Shown here: positions 23,641 to 34,814 of the stretch, one piece after another
How the letters are laid out: every line of letters begins with the position of its first letter
Numbering within the stretch: position 1 is the stretch's first letter
Assembly (NCBI GenBank): GCA_963681505.1
Contig: OY811980.1
Location: 2,402,535-2,466,534 of the forward strand
From: Eunapius fragilis
Lineage: Eukaryota > Porifera > Demospongiae > Spongillida > Spongillidae
DNA length: 64,000 nt
Direction of reading: 5' to 3'
Position numbers and translations under genes: made by a program
The notes under the pieces: model-generated
What the model was told of the DNA's origin: nothing
Seen by the model: the letters and a program-made list of their open reading frames with translations, nothing else
Database searches by the model: none

Positions 23641-26066
23641 GAGATGTCATTGCAAAGGTTAAAACAACGGCTCTGGCTGTGGTTTTAAACAAGCCTTGCT
23701 CAGATTCGATTCTCTCATTTATATGCCAAAGCAGTGTCATGCCATTTTAAGAGAGTGCTCTATGCTCCACTGAAGGAACAATTGAGATGATGTACAGTAG
23801 CTCATCTATCTTTTTTTCCACCAGTGCCTTTGGAAGCAGTGGTGTCTAGGTAACCACAGGTGGTCGCAATGCTTGATGCTCGTTTGATACTGTACACCAG
23901 CGTTAGCATTGGCATGCTTCATTAAGCCATCTGGCCTTGAAATATGATCCTTTCCTTTAAAACGTGATACTGATTTGTTGGCTGGAGCATGTGTGTGTGT
24001 GAGGATCCACCCCTGACCCCATATTGCAAGGGAGGTGGGCAGATGCTATAGGCTCCTTGATGACTTGGATGGGTGTGTGGCTGCAACATGGTCATCAGTT
24101 ACATGAATGTTTTGCCCTGCGCTATCCTTCTGATAGCTCATTATATTGCTGCTTGGTAAAGAAGAGGGGCGGCATCCCTTATCTGATTGGCAGCACTTCA
24201 GCCACCGTTCATGACTCCTGCATCTTCTTGCCCCACTGAGTACATAAATGGACTAGCATGTAATAGAGCCTCTATGGGCATTGCACTAGCTTTCATACAC
24301 AGAAAGATTGTATAGACTATATCAGGAATACCTGCATGGGCCCCCACTCTAGGAACAGCTTTTAAAACATCACACTTGCTATCTGGACCAACAATTGCAT
24401 GAACTGCATGTTTTTAGCACTGGCATATGCTTAATAGTAGCAACCTGCATATGTTCCAACTGACCTTGCACTTCAATATTCTGTGCCCAATTATATATCA
24501 GCTTTGACATTCCATACTGCTTCATATTGTCCAGGTTTTTGTTGTCATAAGCTCTTTCTTGCAATGGTATAACCTTAACTCTCCCCCCCCCCCCACCCCA
24601 TCCCCTCCCATTTTTCCATTACTCAAACCAAGTAAGATGATATTCACCGAATTGCCAAATGGGATGTGATAGTGATAGGATAATCAAAGCAACAACACGC
24701 ACCACCCTTTATTTACCATAGAAGTTGGAAAACAAATGTTATGATTACTTAGTTTGTCGGAACCCTTCATTGATATTCATAGCCTCTATAAGGTAAGGCA
24801 ACACAAAGAATATATTACAAACCACAATGGATTCTCCTAATTGACTTATTGAGGCTGCTACTGAAGCTTCTTGTAATTCTTCACTAATTGATGTATCAGA
24901 CGTCCAGACTGTTGCTATTTTTCTAATCTCCTCAGATTGCGTTTCTCTGCACACATGTGACTGAAGGGATCACATTTCTGTTACTTCACCAAATATACAC
25001 AAAAGTATTATCATGGTAGGCAGTGTGCAGTGGAGGTCGGTTAAGGTCTGCAGGACAATGAGGTCACATGTACTTTCTCAATTATATAGTCAGAGGTTTC
25101 GGCTGCTTGAATGGGACATTGCTACATCCTTTGCTATTCCATCATGACCATCAACAGTCCCACCAATAGCAAATTGCCAGCAAGCTGAGGATAATTTTGG
25201 CACATTATATGGTAAGCAGCTGGACTAAACGGTATAGTAAATACACAACTGAGTAAATAACTCTGGGGAAATAGAATTTGATGAAAATGGTGGTGTAATT
25301 AAACCTACAATGGTGCATCTGGAGCTGGGGGAAAGAGAGCACACAAGACAAGAGGTCAGAAAATTGAGGAAATCCTATGACAGCTCTTTTCTCCATGTAA
25401 TGAAAAGCGGCTGAAGGCTGTACCACATGTGCAGTGACCTTGCCAGAAGTTACTGACTCTCATGGCAGTTTGCTAGATCAAGAGACGCAGAATGTTGCTC
25501 AAAACTCCAAGTGAGGTAGGGGGCATAAATGTAAAAGGTAGTGAATTAACACCTTCAAGATAGACACATCTGAGTCAATACGCATGCATGAATTAAAAGC
25601 TCTGATTTATTAAACCATATCCAAAGCTTTGCAAATGATATTCAACACGCATATCTATCACCCCTGTGAATGTGAGTGTGTTCCAATCACACTGGTGCGC
25701 CTCCACACATACATGCATACGTCAATGGTCCAATCTTTAGCGTTGTTCCAAATTTATTACAATTTCATAAAGATCGATGTCTTTTTCATAGATATCTTTG
25801 CAAAATTGCACACAGAGAAATGAACTTGATTCATCAAAGTTAATAATTAAAGCCCTAAGCTCGAAATCTACACTTTACTCCCTTTTTTGTTGATTCATAT
25901 AACTTATCCGAGTATGTAATGTACATTAAGAATTATAGTTCCAGATTTAATTAATATATTAGGACCAAGTTACAACAGCCCTATATACTGGCCTGAAATT
26001 GTCACGTATATATCTATCAAAGTACGGCTGCAAATGGGATTGTGCGTAATTATACATTAACTCAGT
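23641..26066. other. Intergenic; no gene recognised
   Basis: Reading frames up to about 90 residues occur but show no domain and no composition unlike noise. A C run lies near 24584-24595. The first few hundred bases may still belong to the 5' region of LINE fragment B. Confidence 0.35.
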
Positions 26067-26171
26067 GGCTGCGGCGATATATATATCGCGATGTGCAGAA
26101 GTCTATGATATCGCGGTTATCGCGGGACATCATGCATAGACTTCTACATCTCGTGATATATCGCGGCAGCC
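26067..26171. repeat. Palindromic hairpin, about 105 bp, upstream of a GPCR gene
   Basis: The left arm (ggctgcggcgatatatatat, then cgatgtgcagaagtctatg) pairs with the right arm (catagacttctacatctcg, then tgatatatcgcggcagcc) with a few mismatches around a short loop rich in atcgcg. It ends about 140 bp before the receptor start codon. It could be a tiny fold-back element or a structured promoter/5' UTR element. Confidence 0.75.
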
Positions 26172-26313
26172 CCTGTCCTGCGTGTTGGAAAAAAAATTCG
26201 CTCGCTGCGGAATTTTTCCTGCTCCTCCCCATAACAAACAGCAGTAGTATGGTTTCTTACGCCAATAAGTTCATTGTTAGCCCACTGAAGAACATCAAAA
26301 CTACGTGGCCGGG

Positions 26314-27315
26314 ATGAATGCTTCCAACAGTTTCAATCTCAGCGATCGTTGTGAATTCATTTCGGGATTGAAATTTTCAACATGGCTGACTGTACTACAG
26401 ATTACATTTTTGATGCCATCACTACTAGCATCGCTAATTCTCAATGCCTCCTTCACGATTGTCGTGATTATTCACAAAGCGCTCCATCAGAAGGACGAGG
26501 TGATGAATCTAGTCCTCACAGTTTCGAACATTTGTTACAGCATCGTTCGTTGTATCTTCTACACAGTTGCGGTGATCAATGGAGAGTGGCCACTTGGAAA
26601 GCCATCCTGCTATGTGGTGGGAACGATAATGTTTTTCCTAGCGATCTTACGGTTCACGTTCGTACTGGCATTCAGTGTGGACCGATTCGGTACAGTCGTG
26701 TTTCCGTTTAAATATTCGCCTCACAGTACAATGGTTGCAGCAGTAATCTTCACTGTTGGCAGTGTGTACGGAGTTGTCACATCTGTGGTATTCTGCACAA
26801 GAGTCTTCGGCTGTTACAATCTTGATGGATTTGACTATGTATGTATATTCCAAGTGCACTGCTCCGAAATCAATTGTTTTGTATACATCGTCCTAAACAT
26901 ACTCATCTTAATAACTTCCGGCATTCTGCTCCCATTAGTGTTCAATGTGATAGTGTTCTACAGGGCAAAAAAGCTTCGCACTACATTGGCGTGCGGAACG
27001 ATTGGAAATGTTGAAATGAGCGGCTCTTGTGAAGCCAGTACACGAAATCAGGACACCAAAGCAATGACGACGATCGCGCTACTTCTCGCCTCGGTGATTG
27101 GTCTGACGTTGCCCTATACAACTTTTGTCTCCGCAAAGGGCATACTAGACTTCACCGTAGCTGCTGGCTCACCCATCGCTCTGTTGGGCATACTATTGAG
27201 TGATTTGCATGTCCTCGTCCCCATCGCCGACGGTCTCGTTGTTTGGAGGAATACAAAGGTCAAGACGTGCGCCAAGTCCCTGTACCAGAGGGCATGCTTA
27301 AAGACTGAAAATTAG
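26314..27315 (+). CDS. Intronless rhodopsin-like GPCR, 333 aa
   Basis: A single open frame with about seven hydrophobic segments. The extracellular N-terminus carries NAS and NLS glycosylation sequons. TM1-TM2 span about residues 24-90. A conserved Cys precedes TM3. TM3 ends in DRF, a variant of the class A DRY motif (AFSVDRFGTVVFPFKY). TM4 and a Cys-containing second loop (CYNLDGFDYVC) follow, then TM5 (about 185-220), a short third loop with basic RAKKLRTT, TM6 and TM7 (about 265-315), and a short basic tail with cysteines. I set the start at the ATG at 26314; a longer frame begins with GTG at 26305, which is not a likely eukaryotic start. Length and layout fit class A receptors of lineage-specific expansions. 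The ligand is unknown. Confidence 0.8.
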   Translation: MNASNSFNLSDRCEFISGLKFSTWLTVLQITFLMPSLLASLILNASFTIVVIIHKALHQKDEVMNLVLTVSNICYSIVRCIFYTVAVINGEWPLGKPSCYVVGTIMFFLAILRFTFVLAFSVDRFGTVVFPFKYSPHSTMVAAVIFTVGSVYGVVTSVVFCTRVFGCYNLDGFDYVCIFQVHCSEINCFVYIVLNILILITSGILLPLVFNVIVFYRAKKLRTTLACGTIGNVEMSGSCEASTRNQDTKAMTTIALLLASVIGLTLPYTTFVSAKGILDFTVAAGSPIALLGILLSDLHVLVPIADGLVVWRNTKVKTCAKSLYQRACLKTEN

Positions 27316-27960
27316 TAAAAACTGACCATGCATATTACCCTTATACACACAACCGGTAGCTATATAAAGTTAGCCGATAGTTGTTATTTGCTTGTATGGC
27401 ATTCGTCTCACTTCAATGCCTTCATTGAATGGTTTCTCATTTCGTTGATTCGGGCAGTTTTATTGGATTAAATACATGTGCTTTTCCAGCCGGTTACAAA
27501 GTTACTCACTTTTTTTTTTTTAGACTCAAATTCGGGCAAAACAAAACAGATCAATGCAAAGAGCATAAAAAACCGGTTTTCAAAACTGATTTTTTCCCAT
27601 GTAACTTATTTCTAACCTGAGATCAATAGAACATTGTATGGCGATCTATGCGGAGACGCGTTATAAAAACTGCATGTGATCATCATACCGCCGATTTTCA
27701 AACAGTCATAACGTTTTAGTCTTTTAAGAAATGTTCTAGTTAAGAATGACATGTCATAAACTTACACAAGAGGCTAGGCATTTGGAAATAATACTGGTGT
27801 TTCAACAGGCATTAACATGCAATTTTAAACTAGAATGTTGATTCCAATGATATTAAATCTCAGTCTGATGACCCTAACTATAGACAACGCACATCTAAAC
27901 TATTAATAAACATTGGACAGTTGAAAAAACTGAAGATGATGGAGAAAATATTTTATACTG
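27316..27960. other. 3' flank of the GPCR gene; nothing recognised
   Basis: AT-rich sequence with short T runs. No domain-bearing frame. Confidence 0.4.
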
Positions 27961-27989
27961 TTTCAGAACGCACCTAACGTCCCCGGGCT

Positions 27990-28170
27990 CACACAGTGTA
28001 AAAGGCATTGTTATACAGTACTGTTATCCACATGTTATACGCTTCAGTATAACTTTGCGTATTGGGACGCTATACACAGGTGTGTATAACAATAAAAGTA
28101 TAACACCGAGTATAACAGAAGTATAACATTGAGTATACCTATGTATAACAGCGCAGTATAACGCACTCGT
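27990..28170. repeat. Cluster of GTATAAC-type motifs
   Basis: At least ten occurrences of gtataac, gttatac or close variants on both strands lie within about 170 bp (for example aagtataacaccgagtataa). The left edge, cacagtgtaaaaggcattgt, resembles the inverted edge of a second cluster at 30405-30520. This suggests one repeat family in two orientations. Confidence 0.6.
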
Positions 28171-28429
28171 GATTTCATAATCCTCGTTTCCAAGCAACAC
28201 AATTATGGGAAACCACAACTTTTGATAAAGTATCCAAAGTCCACGCATGATGCGTTAGCATAAAAGTTAGTTCTTTGTGGATGCCACATCTGCTCCCTTG
28301 TCCAGTGTGTAGAGAAATGCACCAGCCACCTCCTGTTGGCAAATGACTTGGTGATATTCTACACCATACACAGAACAGTACCACTAAACTAACCAGCACA
28401 GGGCGATGAAATCAGAAAGCAAAAGGACC

Positions 28430-29140
28430 TCTCAGAACCTGTGCAAATATTCTTATGTACATCACATAGCAGAGCAGTGCCCATTGAACTAACCATGCAT
28501 CAGCAAGATGCCAAAAGCACCATGCACTCTAAAGCCACCATGGTGGACATCCTGCAACACTTGGCTTCAACCTGTGTGATATTCCAAACATTGCACACCA
28601 TACACAAAGCATCACCCATTGAACTTACCACACATTGCCAAAACGTCACAAGCACCATGCACTCTCCAGACACCATGTTGGACATCCTATAAGAAAGGCA
28701 GCACTTGGCTTCAACCTGTGTGATATTCTAAATGCTGCACACCATACACAAAGCAAACTTTCCCCACTTGGATGACACTATAGTAGGCATCCTGAAAGAA
28801 AGAAAACATTTGGATTCAAACAACTTTCTAAACGTTGCACACACATCATACACAAAGCAGCACCCATTTAACTTACAAGATGGTAAAAGAACCATGCACT
28901 CTAAGGACACATGTTGGACGTCCTGTAAGAAATTGGCTTCAAACAATTGCAACCTGTGCGATATTCTAAATCTTGCACATCATACACAAAACAGCACCCG
29001 GTGAACTTACCACATATTGCCAAGATATAAGCATTATGCACAGTGAGGCCATGCACTTTTATGGTCACCTGTAAGAAAGACAACACTTGGCTTCAAACAA
29101 CCTGTGCGATGTTCTAAATGTTGCACACCATACATAAAAA
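28430..29140. repeat. Degenerate tandem satellite, unit about 105-150 bp, about five units
   Basis: Landmarks recur in order: cttggcttcaa, acctgtgtgatattct, ttgcacaccatacacaaagc, cacccattgaacttacca and accatgcactct. The catacacaaa-type anchor falls at about 28610, 28746, 28853, 28982 and 29131. Units vary in length and have diverged. There are no conserved frames. Confidence 0.75.
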
Positions 29141-29475
29141 GGCGAAGACACATACCTGCAGAACAACAAAATAGGTCGCAGGTATATTGAAAACATGCGC
29201 AGACCAAAACTCTGTAAACTTACATGTACAATAAACTCTACGGGCTTCCGCAATTAGATGCACTTACGCTCAGCAACTGGGTAGCAAGATACAAAATTGA
29301 CATCGTACATAATTATTGACTTGTTGAACTGAAGAAATCATGAAGTAATGTACGATTGAGCGCCAAGCTACTAGGTAAAAGAGAAGAAGTATAACGTACG
29401 TTGCTTTTCCAATCCATTTGAAGCTTGACATTGCGCACGTGTGGGTTTAAAAAATCAATTAATTGTGAGACCATA

Positions 29476-30391
29476 TCGGAACCTAATACACGAGTAGGTT
29501 CCATATAGGAATCCCGGAACCTACGCGAGTAGGTTCCATATAGGAATCCAACAGTATCATGAATGTCATTAAAAAAACGTCACTCGCGTCTAGCGGGGCA
29601 TTTAAGAATCGGGTCACTTCGCTCTTATTGGCAATCGAGCGATATCAAAAAGGACAACAGTTCTGCGCTGTATCTGCGTCACAAGACGGTGTACTTTTAG
29701 AGAACAAAAATACTCGTCCCCATCGTCCGTACCCAGTCCCACCTAAAATTTCTCCTCCGTCGTCTTCTTCTTATTCTTATTCTTCTTCTTCCTTCGGGAT
29801 AGTATAACTCACGACAGGAACGTTTGTAAAGCACGCCAAGTGTACCAATCGCTTCAGGATGCGTCCGCAGGTTATCTTCGGGTGTCTGTTAGACTCCTAA
29901 CCGTTCGGGCAATTAACTAAAGCAAATAGTACCTCATTTGGTATTCGGTTAAAAATACCCAATTACATCAGCTCGCTATTTTTAAATGCAATAATTTCAT
30001 AATACCCACGTGTCGTGGTTCAAGTGATTCAAATTCTTAATATTCCTACACGCTGTGGAAGACTGAATCTAAGAGCATCTGAGACCTTTTTGATGATTTC
30101 AGGGTCCCTACGGCTCCATGTATAAATGTCCAACCATATTGCCAAACGGTTGAGAAACAAAGGCGGTGGTGGTGTAAAAAGCAAGGGAACAAGGCTAGTG
30201 ATTGAAAAGGAAAAAGGAAATAGACCTATATTAGCAGCATGCCATCATGTTTAACTGTGTGTGCTAATAAAGGTCTATTTCCTTTTTCCTTTTCAATCAC
30301 TAGCCTTGTTCCCTTGCTTTTTACACCACCACCGCCTTTGATTCCTATATACCACCAACCTTCTCACATAGAGAATGTTTTTATCACTTGT
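29476..30391 (-). mobile_element. Unclassified repeat, copy C (inverted)
   Basis: Reverse-complemented, it follows copy A (34815-36209). A fold-back arm at 30150-30391 lies at its left end. Then come the block accaaatgaggtacta, ttaattgcccgaacggttag, agataacctgcggac and aagcgattggtacac. A cgagttata-type block with a gaagaag tract, and the aaaagtacaccgtcttgtga block follow. It ends in ggaacctacgcgagtaggtt hairpins, present as two tandem units here (about 29476-29550). It is shorter than copy A. An 82-codon open frame (29559-29807) falls in the most conserved part but is not open in the other copies. Confidence 0.75.
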
Positions 30392-30404
30392 TGTATATAA
30401 CTGA

Positions 30405-30520
30405 CGGGTGAGACCACGGCCATATACTCCGTTATACACAGTTATGCGCAAAGTGTATAGCAGATTATGTATAACAGCGTGTATAACAATGTTATACTGA
30501 CAACCCTTTTTACACAGTTT
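30405..30520. repeat. Second GTATAAC-type cluster
   Basis: gttatacacagttatgcgca, gtataacagcgtgtataaca and gttatactg occur within 110 bp, next to the cacagtttcagataatttt edge shared (inverted) with the 27990 cluster. It directly adjoins the fold-back end of copy C. Confidence 0.55.
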
Positions 30521-31040
30521 CAGATAATTTTGCATCGTTTTTTCAACCAAGGTTAGGGCTGGTTACATCAGTTCATTATTACTGTGCAATTACGCCTTAA
30601 CTCAAGTATTCTCAGAATGAATTCTAAATTGTAACCTTAAAAACGACTCAATTATCAGTCTCACACATAATTATAAATATTACATCTCGTATCGATACAT
30701 GGTGACGAGGGTAAAAGGAGGAAAGTAAGGATGGCAGCGCTCCACGGTCTGTTGACATAGTTTGACTCTGGCGTAGAAGAATATCCTAATACGTATTTTT
30801 AAAGTAATTAACGTAGGTTTTTAGTTTAGTATTATAAAAGTATTGTTACGTATGTGCGCCATGTATTGTAAAGGTTAAATGCATACAAAGCTATAAGTGC
30901 TTATATTTACATACTGAGAACACACATGCATGCATCCAGTATGTGAGGAAAGTTCAGAATCACAGTTTGTTATTTAAAATTAGTCGTATTTCCTCAATGA
31001 AGTTTATTTCAACATTTTATTTGGTCAATGTATGATCAAA

Positions 31041-31071
<31 letters not shown>

Positions 31072-31644
31072 GGCAGCAGCCAGCAGTCATGCATGCAAAG
31101 CGCTGACTCCCTACAACTGAGCCAAACTGGGAGGCCAATATGACCTGGAAGTCACCTGAGTTGTAGATTTTTGTGTATGATGTGATCAACAGCCATGCAG
31201 GCTGACCTTGGCTAAGCATGCCCTGCTCGTGATCATGAATTATACTTCTAGACATCTGAATGTATGAAAATGCCATGCATGCATGCTCGCATTAACCAAT
31301 GGACAACGTATAAGTGACTGAATGCAGGGGATTAGATAGAAAAACGTTATATCTGTTTCGAAATGCTGATTGAAGTTTATTATACTTAATGCATTCACCT
31401 TGGTGCATGCAAACCACTGCGGCTAGCTTCATACTTCGAGTGTTATAGCCACTTGAATGAATCAACACGTGCACATTTAGCTAATTTAAAACATAAATTG
31501 TTGTATTTAGAAAGAAGCTGCTGTCAATTCAGTGGCCCCATGCAGACACAACATCTTAGATCGCTTCATGTTCTTTCCATATTGCATGCGTGCGACTGTA
31601 TTACCTGGCTACAGAATTTCCTTAGGATATACGTTAAATGTGAG
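30521..31644. other. Intergenic; long G homopolymer
   Basis: An uninterrupted run of about 28 G at 31041-31068. No gene is recognised. Frames through the tract are artefacts. Confidence 0.5.
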
Positions 31645-32480
31645 CAGCCCCAATGAGAGGGGGGGAGCAGGGTCGGGGGGGGGGGGGGGGGGGGGGGGGG
31701 CAAAATCCCCGGGCCCGGGCCTCAATGGGGCCCGGGCCTTTAGAGCCACACCCTTTATTAGTCACTAGGCACGCCCCCTCAGGCCTGGTCGATAATGAAT
31801 GGATTAGTTGTTAATTACTTTCGGGGCCCAGAGCGTTGTAACCAATCAGCGTCTTGGTTTACACTTTCTATTTAACGAGCGGCAAGAATGAGCTACCATC
31901 ACAAATCAGGCGCCCAGAAAAGGCAATGCATGCTGAAGGGGTCAAAGGGCAGAATACGCTAAAACAACATGGGTTGGATGTAAGTGATAGCGTTTAAAGA
32001 TTGATGAGATCCGTGGGGTCGCGGTGAGAAGCAGATTCAATGCAGCAGTCAGAGTGTGCAGCCTAATGCTTTCCTTGTCGGCTCTTTACCCCGTCTTCCA
32101 ATATGAATCACTCTTTACTATAGCTTCATCTAAGGATAACAAGTGGGAAAAGCTATACGACAGGATTCCAGAACATCAAGAAAGCATTAGCCATAAAAAA
32201 TGTTATGTTGCTTGGAGGAATTTCCAAAAGGTTATTGGATGCAGCGCCACAATTTCAGTGCAATTAAACAGAAGTATCGAGAACGAAGCTGCAATATGGA
32301 AGGCACTGTTGCACAGAATATATATATTAATTTTACAAGTTGTTTTGTTCCTTAACACAAATGGCAAACAACATAGCATGATTATATACAGTATTATACA
32401 CTATTGTATTATTAATTCATTAGGCTAGGGGCCCGAGAAAAAAATTTGCCCCGGGCCCGGGCTGGCTCTTGGCGGCCCTG
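31645..32480 (+). mobile_element. hAT DNA transposon, 836 bp, non-autonomous, with 8-bp target duplication
   Basis: The direct repeat aatgtgag stands at 31637-31644 and 32481-32488. Between them the element starts cagccccaatgag and ends with the complement of cagggccgccaagagcc, short related inverted ends typical of hAT. Subterminal GC-rich gggcccggg blocks occur at both ends (about 31709 and 32450). A 20+ base G run lies near the left end. Inside are remnants of a transposase: MSYHHKSGAQKRQ (from 31891), then WEKLYDRIPEHQESISHKKC and IENEAAIWKALLHRI within the 32024-32428 frame. These match the N-terminal region of ZMYM1-like hAT transposases. The catalytic core and the C-terminal dimerisation domain are absent. 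Confidence 0.85.
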
Positions 32481-32538
32481 AATGTGAGATACATAAATTC
32501 CTTCAATTTCCGGGCGACAGATTTTCTGTTACACCGAC

Positions 32539-32640
32539 CTTGTCGTGCCATTAGTCCTTGATGTTGTAATGCTCTACAAAGCCCAAAAGATTCGCAACCG
32601 ACGTCACTTGTGGAACCATTGGAAGATTAGCGATTCTCAC
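32539..32640 (+). pseudogene. GPCR pseudogene fragment (TM5 region)
   Basis: The frame LVVPLVLDVVMLYKAQKIRN, followed shortly by a CGTIG-encoding stretch, aligns with LPLVFNVIVFYRAKKLRTT...CGTIG in the third-loop region of the receptor at 26314-27315. The reading frame is not maintained between the two blocks. No other receptor segments were found nearby. The hAT element lies immediately upstream, so it inserted near an already decayed receptor copy. Confidence 0.65.
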
Positions 32641-33962
32641 GCAGGAAAAAAAAACAGTCATGATTTCTCACATGATTTATGTTTACAAATCAGATGACAA
32701 CCCCGCTACCCCCCCCCCCCCCCCCCCACCCCCCAAATCCGCCTCTGGTTACAGTTCGAATTCTTCTCGATGAGCAGCTCGGACAGCCCGTGCCCTGCTT
32801 AGATGAACCAGGCCTGCCTTTGGAAAGTAGCTCGCTCTTCGTCTTCATCGCTGCATGTACGTCTGACAACGGTACCATCGAACGGAGTTTTTCGATGTTT
32901 TCCTTATCATCAGCGGTTAGTTCCCCCGATTCTATAGACAGCCGTATCTCGAGCAGCCTGCAGAAATATATTATCTCTTAATTGTGTGGTATAGGATCGC
33001 AAATTATATGACTTACAAGAGGGCTAAGCGAAGGCCACACGACGCTGCTTTCGCCTGTCTGGGTCTGCCTTGATCAATGCTGTACTCCTCCTTGTGGTGT
33101 AGACGTCCTTAAACATGAGGGTTCCATAGTATTAACTTGGCTACGCGTCCATACCCTGTCTTACCGGCACAGATAATAGAGTAGGGGATTGGCAACAATC
33201 ACGCGATCAATTCAGAACGCGCGGACCATCCGAGGTAGTGCATGTATTCGCACCTCAAAAGGTGTCCAAGAGGTGGATTTCTTGGAGTCGATCACGGAAA
33301 TATCTATACAGCTTTGCGAAGGTAACTGCCTAAGTGATGTTGGAGCTATCAATCGAATCTCCGATGAACAGTTATTGATTGTGTGTATTTATTTATTTTT
33401 TTGGACAAATGAATAACGTTTTTTTCTCTTCGTGGATTTAAACCAAAACTTAGCATGAATTTTCTTTGTGGGGTAACAGCTGGATAGTTAAAGATTCTTT
33501 GGCCAAGTTCTCATCGTGAAAAATAGTTTTACGGCGTGACGGGTGCACTGCACCGGGTTTCAACTTGCGAGCAAGTGGTCACGTAGTTTCATGAATTTAG
33601 ATACCTTGCTTTTGTGGGGGAGTTTCATATTTGTACTCTTACCATAGACTTTATTTTTATTTTTTATGAGTAGTACTAAAGTTGAAAAGTGTCGATCGCT
33701 GTGTGTGTGTGTTTTTTTTTGTCAACAAATGTTTTGGGCTGAAGTATAAATTTTTGAACATACGGGTTGAAGATAACGTGGATACTCTGAAGAACGCTGA
33801 CAAAAGCCTTTCAATCTCATGGTTACCAATTATTACGGAAATTTTGGTCCGCCGAAATATTTGGTCCGCCCGGACCAAAATTTTCATGGAAAATTGGTCC
33901 GTGTCCGGGAAATAAAGTCCGTGTATTTTCCGCATTCATTTAGCCACGTGTGAATGTGTGAG
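32641..33962. other. Intergenic; no gene recognised
   Basis: A C run at about 32711-32727. A three-fold tggtccg motif with a short palindrome (ttggtccgcccggaccaa, 33861-33878). Open frames of 75-100 residues (32679-32981, 33189-33416) show no recognisable domain. Confidence 0.4.
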
Positions 33963-34150
33963 ATGAGTTTTGACGAAACAGAAGAGTCTGTAGACTTAGT
34001 CCACGACGTGTTTCAATATCTGAAAGCTGGAAAGTACCCGGATAGCTGTACTCTAAAAGACTAAGTCGCAAGTGGATTATCAGACGAAAGGCTAAGAGAT
34101 TTGCATTGAAGGATGGTGTACTTTTCTACAAACAAAAGAGAAAGAACCAG
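33963..34150 (+). mobile_element. Integrase-type (Gypsy/Ginger-like) fossil exon
   Basis: The stretch contains VHDVFQYLKAGKYPDSCT and IIRRKAKRFALKDGVLFYKQ. This layout (YPxGC...RRKAxxFxxxDGxLFYK) precedes the zinc-binding region of integrases in Gypsy elements and in the Ginger/GIN family. It ends at a plausible splice donor (accag|gtacta). The copy is broken and no integrase catalytic core follows nearby. Confidence 0.5.
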
Positions 34151-34814
34151 GTACTAATGTCTAATATCCTGCGTGCGATAGGACACAACTTAGGGGGGGT
34201 ATATGGAAAACAACGTGTTCCTCCATTTCAGCATTTAAGTGACGTTTCGTGGTTTTGTCACGCTGTATAAGTCCTTCTCTGTTTGGCCCAAAACTCTGAA
34301 GGCCTAATTTCTTTGTTTGCCTCACTTGCAGATTCTCTCTCCCCCCCCCCCCCCCCCCTCTCCCCCCCTTTCGTTAAAAATGATCTATAATGTTATTTTC
34401 ACCTATATTGCGCGATGAGGGAAGTAGTTGGTTAAGTAGGCTGCATTCTATTCATTGCTACTAGATACGTGTATAAAGCGTCTTCCTGCTACATAATGCT
34501 ACATATGGCATGGCAGTATTTCACTATATCTCGATTAATAAATACATCAATTGCACAAAAAGACACAAATTAAAGATAGGACCTAGCAAACCATGGCACA
34601 CTTGTCTCCATCTTCATCGTTGGGCTATCACACTTAAAACAATACGTGTTTTAAAAAAACATATTACTCATACTAGTGGTGCTGATTCTGACTGTGGTCT
34701 TCAGTTGATTTCTAATGGTCGAAGCAATAAATATTTATGTTATTTTGTGTAGAGGTGTCAAAATCTCCCCTTTAAATGTGTAACAAGTAATAAAATAATG
34801 CAAAAATAGTGCTA
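34151..34814. other. Intergenic; C-rich tract, no gene recognised
   Basis: A C-rich tract at 34341-34370 and an open frame of 80 codons (34510-34752) without recognisable features. Confidence 0.35.

Noticed and set aside
24024-24239. 71-codon frame as a possible coding exon or LINE 5' region
   Set aside because: No recognisable domain and no clear match to either LINE fragment.
26305-26313. Three extra residues at the start of the receptor
   Set aside because: The longer frame begins with GTG; the first ATG is at 26314.
28430-29140. CRISPR-like regular repeats
   Set aside because: Units are degenerate, unequal in length and lack short invariant repeats with unique spacers; the context is eukaryotic.
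29559-29807. 82-codon frame in repeat copy C as a real gene
   Set aside because: The matching segments in the related copies are not open in that frame, and the C-terminal Ser/Tyr run comes from a purine/pyrimidine tract.
32679-32981. 100-codon frame possibly continuing the receptor fossil
   Set aside because: It starts in a C homopolymer (poly-Pro) and shows no transmembrane segment or similarity to the nearby receptor.
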